The notes: a model not told the origin generated them from the letters alone. 7,854 nt of DNA from BOG-933 sp037132135 (GCA_037132135.1 JBAXPR010000146.1:1-7854); one strand, 5' to 3'. Counted from the stretch's first letter, positions 1 through 7,257 are shown. Numbers and translations: made by a program.

Positions 1-312
1 CCTTGGCCGCGGGCTTTGGTGCGGGCTTGGGCGCCGGGGCATCGAACATGGCATCAATGTCGGACTGGCCCTGGCTGGCCTTGGCCGCGGGCTTTGGTGC
101 TGGCTTGGGCGCCGGGGCATCGAACATGGCATCGATGTCGGACTGGCCCTGGCTGGCCTTGGCCGCGGGCTTTGGTGCGGGCTTGGGCGCCGGGGCATCG
201 AACATGGCATCAATGTCGGACTGGCCCTGGCTGGCCTTGGCCGCGGGCTTTGGTGCTGGCTTGGGCGCCGGGGCATCGAACATGGCATCGATGTCGGACT
301 GGTCCTGCTTGG
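1..312 (-). repeat. 78-bp tandem repeat (26 aa) inside cheZ, at least 4 units
   Basis: Four consecutive 78-bp units lie at 1-78, 79-156, 157-234 and 235-312, in frame with cheZ. Units 1 and 3 are identical. Units 2 and 4 share two other bases (unit positions 23 and 56), and unit 4 has extra changes near its end (about positions 69-75). The unit-1/unit-2 differences are silent on the coding strand. A degenerate edge of the pattern continues from 313. The array reaches base 1, so the total copy number is unknown. Each unit encodes one SDIDAMF peptide followed by an APAPKPAPKPAAK-type linker. Confidence 0.95.
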
Positions 313-1228
313 TCTTGGCCGCGGGCGCGGGCGTCGGTGGCGGCGCGCCGCTCAGCAGGGCGTCGATGTCGGCCTGATTGAAGTGCGACGAGGCATCGTC
401 CTCCTCCTCGTCCTCCACGGGCTCCGGTTCGGACTCGTCGTCGTCGCCACCGGCGGCCCCGGCCATCATCAGCAGTTTGGACACCGCGTCCAGCGCCTCG
501 GATGCCGGTGGCGCGTCAAACGAGAACATCGCGTCGACGTCGGACTGGCTGACTCCCTTGCCCTCGAGCTGCGGCCCCTGGAGCAGGTGCGCATCCTCGC
601 GCTTATCGGCCAGCGGGTCCGGGATCGGCGGATGGCCATCCTCGGTCGCGCCCCAGATGCTGATCATCGCGTTGATGCGCTGCTCGATGTAGCGCAGCGC
701 GTTGACGACCTTGCTGGTGCGCTGGCCGGTGAGATCCTGGAACGAGCAGGCGGTGAAGATGGTGGTCACTTCGCCATCGAGGGCTGAACACAGCTCGGGA
801 TCGGCGCCGCCCTCGCGGAAGCTCGATGAGAGTTCCATCAGCCGCTCGGCAGCGTTGAGAATCTCGAACGAGGCGCGCTCGGTCGAGATCACGATGGCGT
901 CGAGTTCGCTGGTGGCGGAAATGATCTTGTTGTTGTCGGCGTCGGCGGGCTGCAACGCGGCGATCTCCCGCCGCGCCCGCTCGATCGAGGCCGCCATCTC
1001 GATCAGCTCCTGGCGCAGGACACTGATGCGGTTGGCCGCCTCAATCGCCTGACTCTGCTGACGCCAGGAGAGCCGGAACTCTTCCAGCATCGCGCGGATT
1101 TCCTCCGTCGCGGCACCCAGGGCCTGACGCCGGAACCGCCTGAGAAAGGCACGTCCCTTCGCCGTCCGAGATATCTCCTCCTCGATATACTCGAACTCGT
1201 CCTCGGTCAGCTGGGAGAGGCGGTCCAC
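1..1228 (-). CDS. cheZ: CheZ-type CheY-P phosphatase with repetitive C-terminal tail (C-terminus beyond the left edge)
   Basis: Predicted phosphatase that dephosphorylates CheY-P and ends the flagellar switching signal in the cytoplasm. The frame is open from a GTG at 1228 to the left edge (409 residues visible, no stop). Residues 1-130 look helical (long Glu/Arg/Ala-rich stretches). Residues 163-171 read FQDLTGQRT, the CheZ active-site signature; D165 and Q169 correspond to E. coli CheZ D143 and Q147. After residue ~200 the protein becomes low-complexity: a DVDAMF peptide (231-235), an acidic stretch (about 261-279), a DIDALL peptide (287-292), then Ala/Pro/Lys linkers with repeated SDIDAMF peptides (first at 311-317). 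E. coli CheZ is 214 aa, so this protein is about twice as long or more. The GTG lies 4 nt after the cheY stop, consistent with an operon and translational coupling; the nearby GAGG is close to the GTG, so an exact start is not certain. Family call is firm; the function of the tail is inference. Confidence 0.88.
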   Translation of the reverse strand, partial: MDRLSQLTEDEFEYIEEEISRTAKGRAFLRRFRRQALGAATEEIRAMLEEFRLSWRQQSQAIEAANRISVLRQELIEMAASIERARREIAALQPADADNNKIISATSELDAIVISTERASFEILNAAERLMELSSSFREGGADPELCSALDGEVTTIFTACSFQDLTGQRTSKVVNALRYIEQRINAMISIWGATEDGHPPIPDPLADKREDAHLLQGPQLEGKGVSQSDVDAMFSFDAPPASEALDAVSKLLMMAGAAGGDDDESEPEPVEDEEEDDASSHFNQADIDALLSGAPPPTPAPAAKTKQDQSDIDAMFDAPAPKPAPKPAAKASQGQSDIDAMFDAPAPKPAPKPAAKASQGQSDIDAMFDAPAPKPAPKPAAKASQGQSDIDAMFDAPAPKPAPKPAAK

Positions 1229-1232
1229 CGCC

Positions 1233-1598
1233 TCACGCCCCGAGCACCGACTGAATCTTGTTCTTCAGAGTCTCGGCGTTGAACGGCTTGACGATGTAGT
1301 TGTTGACGCCGGCCTGCTTGGCCGCGACCACGTTCTCGGTCTTGCTTTCGGCGGTGACCATGATGAACGGAGTGGCGTTGAGCTTGACGTCGGCCCGGAT
1401 CTCCTTCAGCAGCTGAAGGCCGGTCATCGGCTCCATGTTCCAGTCCGAAATGATCAGACCGAACTTGTTTTCCCGCAGCTTCTGCAACGCCGTTACGCCG
1501 TCGCTGGCCTCTTCGACATCGGTGTAGCCGATCTGCGTCAGCAGATTGCGCACAATCCGGCGCATCGTGGCATAATCATCGACGACAAGAATTTTCAT
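1233..1598 (-). CDS. cheY: Chemotaxis response regulator CheY
   Basis: Single-domain receiver of 121 aa that, when phosphorylated by CheA, binds the flagellar motor switch (FliM) and changes rotation. The sequence closely follows E. coli CheY: acidic pair D7/D8, a TMRRIVRNLL first helix, phospho-acceptor D52 in ISDWNM, T82, Y101 and K104 in YIVKPF (equivalent to D57, T87, Y106, K109). There is no output domain. The ATG is well supported by a GGAG seven bases upstream (minus-strand complement of 1606-1609). It is first in a minus-strand pair with cheZ, whose GTG begins 4 nt after this TGA, so kinase output and its phosphatase are probably co-expressed. No other che gene is visible. The resemblance to gamma/betaproteobacterial CheY fits its pairing with CheZ, since many alphaproteobacteria lack CheZ and use phosphate sinks instead. 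Confidence 0.95.
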   Translation of the reverse strand: MKILVVDDYATMRRIVRNLLTQIGYTDVEEASDGVTALQKLRENKFGLIISDWNMEPMTGLQLLKEIRADVKLNATPFIMVTAESKTENVVAAKQAGVNNYIVKPFNAETLKNKIQSVLGA

Positions 1599-1713
1599 CT
1601 AGGATCTCCGCCTCTTCCGTTAACTCACGTCCGCCCCGCTCCGCGTCCGAAACCCACTCTTACGCCGCCGACGGCCGTGTTGTCATCCCCCCGGATGGCG
1701 ATCCGTCCCGCGC

Positions 1714-1730
1714 GAACGCTCGCCGCGTTC
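1714..1730. repeat. Inverted repeat with 6-bp arms upstream of cheY
   Basis: GAACGC and GCGTTC are exact reverse complements separated by five bases. The element sits 25 bp from the 1755-1774 inverted repeat, in the spacer upstream of cheY. Short arms in GC-rich DNA make chance possible. Confidence 0.25.
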
Positions 1731-1754
1731 TTACCGCACAGACAACCCCACCCC

Positions 1755-1774
1755 CGGCATGTTGGGGCATGCCG
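1755..1774. repeat. Inverted repeat with 7-bp arms upstream of cheY
   Basis: CGGCATG and CATGCCG are exact reverse complements separated by six bases (TTGGGG). It lies about 160 bp upstream of the cheY start. There is no adjacent T-run, so it is not a classical terminator; it could be a regulator-binding site or a chance hairpin. Confidence 0.4.
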
Positions 1775-2006
1775 TGGCCACTGATACCACACTCAAACGC
1801 GCCGGTCCAACGCGGCAGAGCCGCGATCCGGGAAATCCGCCCTGGCGCCAAAACGCCGCCATCCCTCGGGGCCGTGCCAATCATTGGTGGTAATGAATAC
1901 GGATATCCACGCTTTTTCCGGATGGCCCGGTGCGGATTTTGCTGGGCGACGCGGTCGCCGCGCGCCATATGTCTTCCGACAGACCTTCGATCGGACCTCC
2001 AGTCTC

Positions 2007-2642
2007 ATGTCGATCCGGACCGCACCGTTCATGATCACCCCCGAGCGCGCCCTGCCGGGCCGCAGCGCCGCGATGCCGCTGCCCGAGCGGCATTTCGTCC
2101 ATCGCACGCCGTTGCAACCGCCCTTTCCCGAGGGACTCGAAAGCGCGGTGTTTGGCCTGGGCTGTTTCTGGGGCGCCGAGCGCCGCTTCTGGCGGCAGCC
2201 GGGGGTCTTCACCACCGCGGCCGGCTATGCCGGCGGCTACACGCCCAATCCGGGCTATGAGGAGGTCTGCTCCGGGCGCACCGGTCATGCCGAGGTGGTG
2301 CTGGTGGTGTTCGATCCCAAGGTGACCGGCTATCGGGCGCTGCTGACGGTTTTCTGGGAAAGCCACGATCCCACCCAGGGCCTCCGTCAGGGCAACGACG
2401 TCGGCAGCCAGTACCGCTCCTGCCTGCATCCCCGCTCGCCCGATCAGCAGGCCGCGGCGGAGGAAAGCCGCGACCGCTATGACAAGGCGCTGGGCCGGGC
2501 CGGCTTTTCGCCGATCACCACCGAAATCGTGGCGGCGCCGGCGTTCTATTACGCCGAGGGCTATCATCAGCAGTATCTGGCCCGCAACCCCGGCGGTTAT
2601 TGCGGCCTCGGCGGCACCGGGGTCGGTTGCCCGGGCGGCTGA
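2007..2642 (+). CDS. msrA: Peptide-methionine (S)-S-oxide reductase MsrA
   Basis: Reduces the S-epimer of methionine sulfoxide in proteins using thioredoxin as electron donor, an oxidative damage repair step in the cytoplasm. From the ATG at 2007 the protein is 211 aa, matching the 212-aa E. coli-type MsrA, and its N-terminal ALPGR...MP segment also aligns with that long form. The catalytic motif GCFWG carries C53. Other family hallmarks are GYAGGYTPNP (73-82), CSGRTGHAE (88-96, with catalytic-site E96), FWESHDPTQ (117-124), RQGNDVGSQYRS (127-138, with D131) and YYAEGYHQQYL (181-191). C199 and C208 near the C-terminus fit the recycling cysteines. The frame is open upstream to an ATG at 1884, but that extension has no family similarity. 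A start at 2031 is also possible. No clear Shine-Dalgarno is seen at either start. It stands alone, divergent from cheYZ. Confidence 0.93.
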   Translation: MSIRTAPFMITPERALPGRSAAMPLPERHFVHRTPLQPPFPEGLESAVFGLGCFWGAERRFWRQPGVFTTAAGYAGGYTPNPGYEEVCSGRTGHAEVVLVVFDPKVTGYRALLTVFWESHDPTQGLRQGNDVGSQYRSCLHPRSPDQQAAAEESRDRYDKALGRAGFSPITTEIVAAPAFYYAEGYHQQYLARNPGGYCGLGGTGVGCPGG

Positions 2643-2662
2643 ACCAGCCGCGGAGCGGGCAT

Positions 2663-2703
2663 AAAAAAACACCGCCGGCCGGACGGTCCCGGGCCGGCGG
2701 TGT
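2663..2703 (-). terminator. Rho-independent terminator of the XRE regulator gene
   Basis: A perfect 12-bp stem pairs 2669-2680 with 2692-2703 around an 11-nt loop. Read on the minus strand, the hairpin is followed directly by a run of seven T (2669 down to 2663). It lies just after the stop of the regulator gene at 2722. On the plus strand no T-run follows, so it would end msrA transcription only weakly. Confidence 0.88.
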
Positions 2704-2721
2704 CGTATCCGGAACGGCGGC

Positions 2722-3207
2722 TCAGTCGGCCGGCGTGTTGTCGCCGGCTCCGGCCGCGGCCTTGGTCAGTTCGAAGAGACGCCGGCGTACCAGCGGATCC
2801 GCGATCTTGTAATAGGCCCGCACCAGTTCCAGCGTCTCGCGCTTGGCCATGGGATCCAGCGCCAGACTGTCGGCGCTGCTGACCTCACCGCCCGACAGCA
2901 CCGGAGCGTGACCGTCCTCATCGACCCCGAGGTCGTCGAAGAAGTACGATACCGGGACATCGAGAACGTTCGACAGCTTCCATAGCTTCGAGGCGCTGAT
3001 GCGGTTCATGCCGCGCTCGTATTTCTGCACCTGCTGGAAAGTCAGGCCGATGGCCTCGCCCAGTTTCTCCTGGCTCATGCCGAGCAGAGTCCGGCGCAGA
3101 CGCACCCGCGACCCGACATGGACGTCGATCGGACTCGGCCCATCCTTGGCGATCGACCGCTTGGGCTTGCGGCCCGGCTTGGCTCTTTCCTCAATCTTCT
3201 TGATCAT
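2722..3207 (-). CDS. XRE-family helix-turn-helix transcriptional regulator
   Basis: DNA-binding regulator of 161 aa. After a basic N-terminal arm (residues 1-25, Lys/Arg-rich), residues about 29-90 form a Cro/C1-type helix-turn-helix: VGSRVRLRRTLLGMSQEKLG, then AIGLTFQQVQKYERGMNRIS (recognition helix region) and LDVPVSYFFDD. The TFQQVQKYERG...RI core and the VPVSYFFDD ending are typical of a chromosomal XRE regulator family widespread in alphaproteobacteria (PraR-like proteins). The C-terminal part (about 118-150) is probably helical and may dimerise. I start it at the ATG at 3207, preceded by a GGGGGTGG stretch; the frame is open to 3297 but the extra 30 residues do not look like protein. 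It is a single-gene unit closed by its own terminator. Target genes cannot be read from the sequence. Confidence 0.85.
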   Translation of the reverse strand: MIKKIEERAKPGRKPKRSIAKDGPSPIDVHVGSRVRLRRTLLGMSQEKLGEAIGLTFQQVQKYERGMNRISASKLWKLSNVLDVPVSYFFDDLGVDEDGHAPVLSGGEVSSADSLALDPMAKRETLELVRAYYKIADPLVRRRLFELTKAAAGAGDNTPAD

Positions 3208-3715
3208 ACCACCCCCGTGTGTGTATGGCGCTGCCGATGGTGGGTAAACCCGCACCCCAATCGTCGAACGCGATTCATGCCTGGATTGATACCACAAAAA
3301 AACACTAAATGCGCGTCAAAATTTTACCCCATCGTCTTTTACTGGCGCGCCGACTGAGTTTCATTATCTTTCGGATATGGTCCGATAGCCGATCGGGTCA
3401 TGCCCCCCCGGCTTTACCCGCGCTCCCGCCCCCAGGACCGCGTGCCCGGCGCTCACCCGAAGCCGCCACACTTTTTGTCACGGTGGCCTCCGATGCGATG
3501 GCTGCCAGAACCATAGTGTATGCGACGTTGCAGATTCGAGCAACGGCCTATCTCAATTTGGCGGTGGAAAAAAGAAGTTCCACAGACGAGAAGCGAAAAG
3601 GCAGTATCGAACGGAAAACCGTCGCCGATCCGGACAGCAAGCGGGGGGTAATTTAGCCGCCATTTCCGATCAATATCTTACAAAGCAATCGCCATTTTCC
3701 GTGTTCACTGGCAAC
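3208..3715. other. Gene-free, relatively AT-rich intergenic region
   Basis: About 500 bp between the start of the XRE regulator and the stop of the hydrolase. The right part (about 3530-3720) and the patch at 3285-3330 are visibly richer in A/T than the flanking genes. It should contain the regulator's promoter. The open frames present (for example 3309-3656 on the plus strand) have no recognisable protein character or consistent GC-rich third positions. I see no tRNA, no clear terminator for the hydrolase unit and no direct repeats. A small RNA cannot be excluded. Confidence 0.5.
3291..3319 (-). promoter_or_regulatory. Candidate promoter of the XRE regulator
   Basis: On the minus strand TTGACG (complement of 3314-3319) resembles a -35 box; 17 bases on lies TGTGGT (3291-3296), a poor -10. 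The -35 match is good, the -10 weak. The site is about 85 bp upstream of the chosen regulator start in the local AT-rich patch. Confidence 0.25.
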
Positions 3716-4751
3716 TTATTGATCGAACAGGCGGGCCCGGCACGACTGATCGGCGCCGCTCGGCAGCGCTGCCCCGGGAGTGCGCAGCCAGGACAAAATG
3801 TCGCTGATCACCCGGTCGCCCTGGCGGTCGCGCAGCAGCATGTGCCAGCCGTCGTGATAAATGGCCACCCGCTGCCGGCCCGGCGGCAGGGTGGCGAGCA
3901 CGCGGCGGACCGCGGCTCCGGGCAGCACCTGCTCGTGGGCGCCATAGAGCACCAGTGCCGGGGTCTCGAAGCGCGGGGCCGCCGCCAGCGCCTCGCCCAT
4001 CAGCTCGACCAGACCGTTGATGGTATCGACCCGCGTCGCCTTGATCACCAGCGGGTCGCGGCTGAGCGCCTTCATCATCTCGACATTGTCCGAGGGCCGG
4101 ATGTTCAGCTCCCGGGGCGCGGTCATGGCGATGCCCGGCACCAGGGCATTGGTCAGCCACAGCGCCGCCCGCGGCATCAGCGCCATGGTTTCGCGGCCCC
4201 AGACCGCGGGCGCGACCAGGACCGCCCCCGCCACCGCCGCCAGCGGCGAGCCGGGCGGCCGGGGCAGGGTCAGCGCGGTCATCACCACCGCTCCGCCCAT
4301 GCTCTCGCCCAACAGGTAGAGCGGCAGGCCGGGGTGGCGTTCCTGCACCAGCGCGGCCACGGTGACCAGGTCAGCGACCATGGTCGGGCTGCCCGGCCAG
4401 ATGCCGCGGCGCAGCGTGGCGCCAAAGCCGCGCTGGTCGTAGGCGTAGGTCACGATGCCGTCGGCCGCGAAGGCCGGGCCGGCGGTGGCGAAGGCGTTGG
4501 AATAGTCGTTGAAGCCGTGCAGGGCGACGATCACCGCCCGGGCCGGCCCCTCGGGCCGCCAGAGGCGCAGGGGCAAAAAGTAGCCGTCGGCGGCGATGGC
4601 AAAGCCGTCGATCAGCGCCGGGGCCTGCCGCGCCGGTCCCATCGGCTGGAAGGCCGAGGCGCAGCCGGTGACCGCCAGCAGTCCCAGCCACCAGCCGACC
4701 GGCAGCGGCGGCCGGCGCGGGGGGTGGTCATGGCCGCTGGTGCGCTGGCCG

Positions 4752-5780
<1,029 letters not shown>

Positions 5781-5781
5781 C

Positions 5782-5791
5782 GGGGGGGGGG
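5782..5791 (-). repeat. Homopolymer C10 between the ribosome binding site and TTG start of the ABC gene
   Basis: Ten consecutive G on the plus strand, that is C10 on the coding strand. AGGAG lies directly upstream (complement of 5793-5797) and the TTG start one base downstream of the run, giving a 12-nt spacing that is longer than usual. Such tracts are prone to length change and to sequencing error. Confidence 0.9.
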
Positions 5792-5826
5792 ACTCCTTAG
5801 GTATCGCGGCAGTGCGTGCAAAGCCA

Positions 5827-5854
5827 TTGATCGCTCCGCGCCATTCGGTATCAT
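5827..5854 (+). promoter_or_regulatory. Candidate sigma-70-type promoter of the zinc-finger/epimerase genes
   Basis: TTGATC (5827-5832) and TATCAT (5849-5854) are separated by 16 bp, a good match to TTGACA/TATAAT. It lies about 58 bp upstream of the zinc-finger gene start, a suitable distance. Its -10 overlaps that of the candidate divergent promoter. Confidence 0.45.
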
Positions 5855-5874
5855 CCCGCCTGCCCGCCGGTCAA
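5847..5874 (-). promoter_or_regulatory. Candidate promoter of the ABC/hydrolase genes
   Basis: On the minus strand TTGACC (complement of 5869-5874) is followed after 16 bp by GATACC (complement of 5847-5852). The -35 is good, the -10 mediocre. The -35 lies within a 13-bp palindrome CCGGTcaaACCGG (5867-5879), a possible operator. Confidence 0.33.
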
Positions 5875-5911
5875 ACCGGGGAGCGGGACACCTCAGCAAG
5901 GGAGCCATGCG

Positions 5912-6088
5912 ATGCAGCCGACCGAGACCTTTACCGTGGACAAGGAGACCGTCTCGTGTGACGGCGGCGGCGGACAGCTCGGTCATCCCAGGGTTTTCCT
6001 GTCGCTGCACGGCGGGCGGGTCAGCTGTCCCTATTGCGGCCGCGCCTTTGTCCTGCGCGCCGGCGCCAAGGTCGGCCACGGCCACTGA
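5912..6088 (+). CDS. CHCC-type zinc-finger protein (NDUFS6-like), 58 aa
   Basis: Small protein of the zf-CHCC family, whose eukaryotic relative is the complex I accessory subunit NDUFS6; bacterial members are mostly uncharacterised. The zinc ligands are visible: C16, H25 (in GHPRVFL), C39 and C42 (in SCPYCGRAFVL). The protein ends in GHGH. The start ATG at 5912 has a GGAG seven bases upstream (5901-5904). Another ATG at 5907 is in a different frame and gives no zinc finger. A candidate promoter lies at 5827-5854. The epimerase begins 37 nt after this stop, so the two are probably co-transcribed, although no functional link is known. The coding frame is shadowed by longer chance frames on both strands, and the gene is short enough to be missed by length cut-offs. 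Confidence 0.88.
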   Translation: MQPTETFTVDKETVSCDGGGGQLGHPRVFLSLHGGRVSCPYCGRAFVLRAGAKVGHGH

Positions 6089-6125
6089 GGCGGATGGTCT
6101 TTTCAGTCCAGTCATGGGATAACCG

Positions 6126-7112
6126 ATGTCGATCTTGATCACCGGCGCGGCGGGCTTCATCGGCTCGCACGTCGCCCATCGTCTGCTGGCGCGCGGCGAT
6201 ACCGTCATCGGTATCGATAATCTCAACAGCTATTACGATGTCCGGCTGAAGGAGGCGCGACTCGCGCGCCTGGAGGCGCATCCGCGCTTCTCGTTCCTCA
6301 AGCTCGACATCGCCGACCGCGCGGGGTTCGATGGCGCCCTGGCCACTGCCGGGCGGGAGGTCGACGGCGTCGTCCATCTTGCTGCCCAGGCCGGGGTCCG
6401 CCACTCGATCGAACATCCCTTCGACTATATCAGCGCCAACATCGTCGGTCATCTGGTGCTGCTGGAGTGGTGCCGGCACCATCCCGGGCTCAGGCACATG
6501 GTCTATGCCAGTTCCAGCTCGGTCTATGGCGGCAACACCCGGCTGCCCTTCTCGGTCGAGGACCGGGTCGATCACCCGATCTCGCTCTATGCCGCGACCA
6601 AGAAGGCCGATGAGCTGATGAGCCACACCTACGCCCACCTCTACCGGGTGCCGCTGACGGGTCTGCGCTTCTTCACCGTCTATGGCCCGTGGGGCCGGCC
6701 CGACATGGCGCTGTTCAAGTTCTGCAAGTCGATCATCGAAGGCGAGCCGATCACGATCTACAACAACGGCGAGATGTGGCGCGACTTCACCTACATTGAT
6801 GACATCGTCACCGGCGTCGTCGCCGCCCTCGACCATCCGCCGGCGCCGCAGGGACCGACCGGCGCCCCGCACACCGTGTTCAACATCGGCAATCATCGCT
6901 CCGAGCCGCTGATGAAACTGGTCGGCCTGCTCGAAACCGCCTTGGGCAAGGAAGCGATCAAGGTCTACGACGGCATGCAACCCGGCGACGTTCAGCAGAC
7001 CTACGCCGATATCGACGCCACCCGCGATTTGCTCGGCTACGAACCCACCACCCCGATCGACGTCGGCGTGCCGCGCTTCGTCGCCTGGTACCGGGCGCAT
7101 TACGGGGTGTGA
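6126..7112 (+). CDS. NAD-dependent epimerase, likely UDP-glucuronate 4-epimerase
   Basis: Extended short-chain dehydrogenase of 328 aa. It probably interconverts UDP-glucuronate and UDP-galacturonate, supplying sugar for lipopolysaccharide or capsule in the cytoplasm. The N-terminal Rossmann motif GAAGFIG (7-13) and D31 at the end of the second strand fit NAD binding. SSSSVYG (129-135) carries the catalytic Ser region, and YAATK gives Y155 and K159. The segments IDNLNSYYDVRLKEARL, AAQAGVRHSIEHPFDYI, FFTVYGPWGRPDMALFKF and NNGEMWRDFTYIDDIV are characteristic of the UDP-GlcA epimerase group (LpsL/CapI-like). Length is normal for the family. The ATG at 6126 has only a weak GGG upstream. A UDP-glucose 4-epimerase or a dTDP-glucose dehydratase is less likely given these segments. 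No other polysaccharide gene is in view. Confidence 0.9.
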   Translation: MSILITGAAGFIGSHVAHRLLARGDTVIGIDNLNSYYDVRLKEARLARLEAHPRFSFLKLDIADRAGFDGALATAGREVDGVVHLAAQAGVRHSIEHPFDYISANIVGHLVLLEWCRHHPGLRHMVYASSSSVYGGNTRLPFSVEDRVDHPISLYAATKKADELMSHTYAHLYRVPLTGLRFFTVYGPWGRPDMALFKFCKSIIEGEPITIYNNGEMWRDFTYIDDIVTGVVAALDHPPAPQGPTGAPHTVFNIGNHRSEPLMKLVGLLETALGKEAIKVYDGMQPGDVQQTYADIDATRDLLGYEPTTPIDVGVPRFVAWYRAHYGV

Positions 7113-7136
7113 GCGGGGCTGCAAAGTGGGGGATTG

Positions 7137-7241
7137 TTGGAAGGCGTCGCCTGTGAGACGGCGCTCGCGGCGCTGGGCAAGGCAGGCGCCATCGCCGAAC
7201 GCAATGGCAAGATCGTGTTCATCGACCTGATGTGCTCGTAA
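7137..7241 (+). CDS. Possible small ORF or gene remnant downstream of the epimerase
   Basis: After the epimerase TGA the same frame stays open for 42 codons to a TAA at 7239-7241. From TTG at 7137 (or 7134) it reads as a plausible protein, ending in IAERNGKIVFIDLMCS, with mostly G/C third positions, unlike a random spacer. There is no ATG start in the first part and no clear ribosome binding site beyond a G-run at 7127-7132. It could be a short gene with a TTG start, the 3' end of a lost gene, or a former C-terminal extension of the epimerase. I do not recognise the family. Confidence 0.25.
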   Translation: MEGVACETALAALGKAGAIAERNGKIVFIDLMCS

Positions 7242-7257
7242 ATTCATCCCCAAAATA

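Larger units (their letters stand above)
1599..2006. other. Divergent intergenic region between cheY and msrA
   Basis: About 400 bp without a convincing gene. It must carry the promoters for cheYZ (leftward) and probably msrA (rightward), but I see no clear -35/-10 pair or sigma-28/sigma-54 site. It does contain two short inverted repeats (listed separately) and a small palindrome, CCAATcATTGG, at 1877-1887. Short open frames here overlap each other on both strands and look like chance frames of GC-rich DNA. Confidence 0.6.

Noticed and set aside
1..312. CRISPR-like or satellite array
   Set aside because: The 78-bp units are contiguous with no unique spacers and stay in frame within a coding sequence.
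3..381. Gly/Ala-rich plus-strand frames across the repeat array
   Set aside because: They are antisense shadows of the in-frame 78-bp repeats; the minus-strand frame continues a recognisable CheZ phosphatase.
1884..2006. Longer N-terminus for MsrA
   Set aside because: The extra 41 residues have no similarity to MsrA, while a start at 2007 gives the normal family length.
1881..2672. 263-codon minus-strand frame opposite msrA
   Set aside because: Antisense shadow of msrA with no domain character.
3208..3297. Longer N-terminus for the XRE regulator
   Set aside because: The added 30 residues look non-coding and include the G-rich ribosome-binding stretch before the ATG at 3207.
3398..3514. 38-aa minus-strand frame in the intergenic region
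   Set aside because: No ribosome binding site, Gly/Ala low complexity and poor codon bias; nothing supports translation.
6021..7253. 410-codon minus-strand open frame
   Set aside because: Antisense to the epimerase and zinc-finger genes, no recognisable domain, and it would run through the better supported genes.
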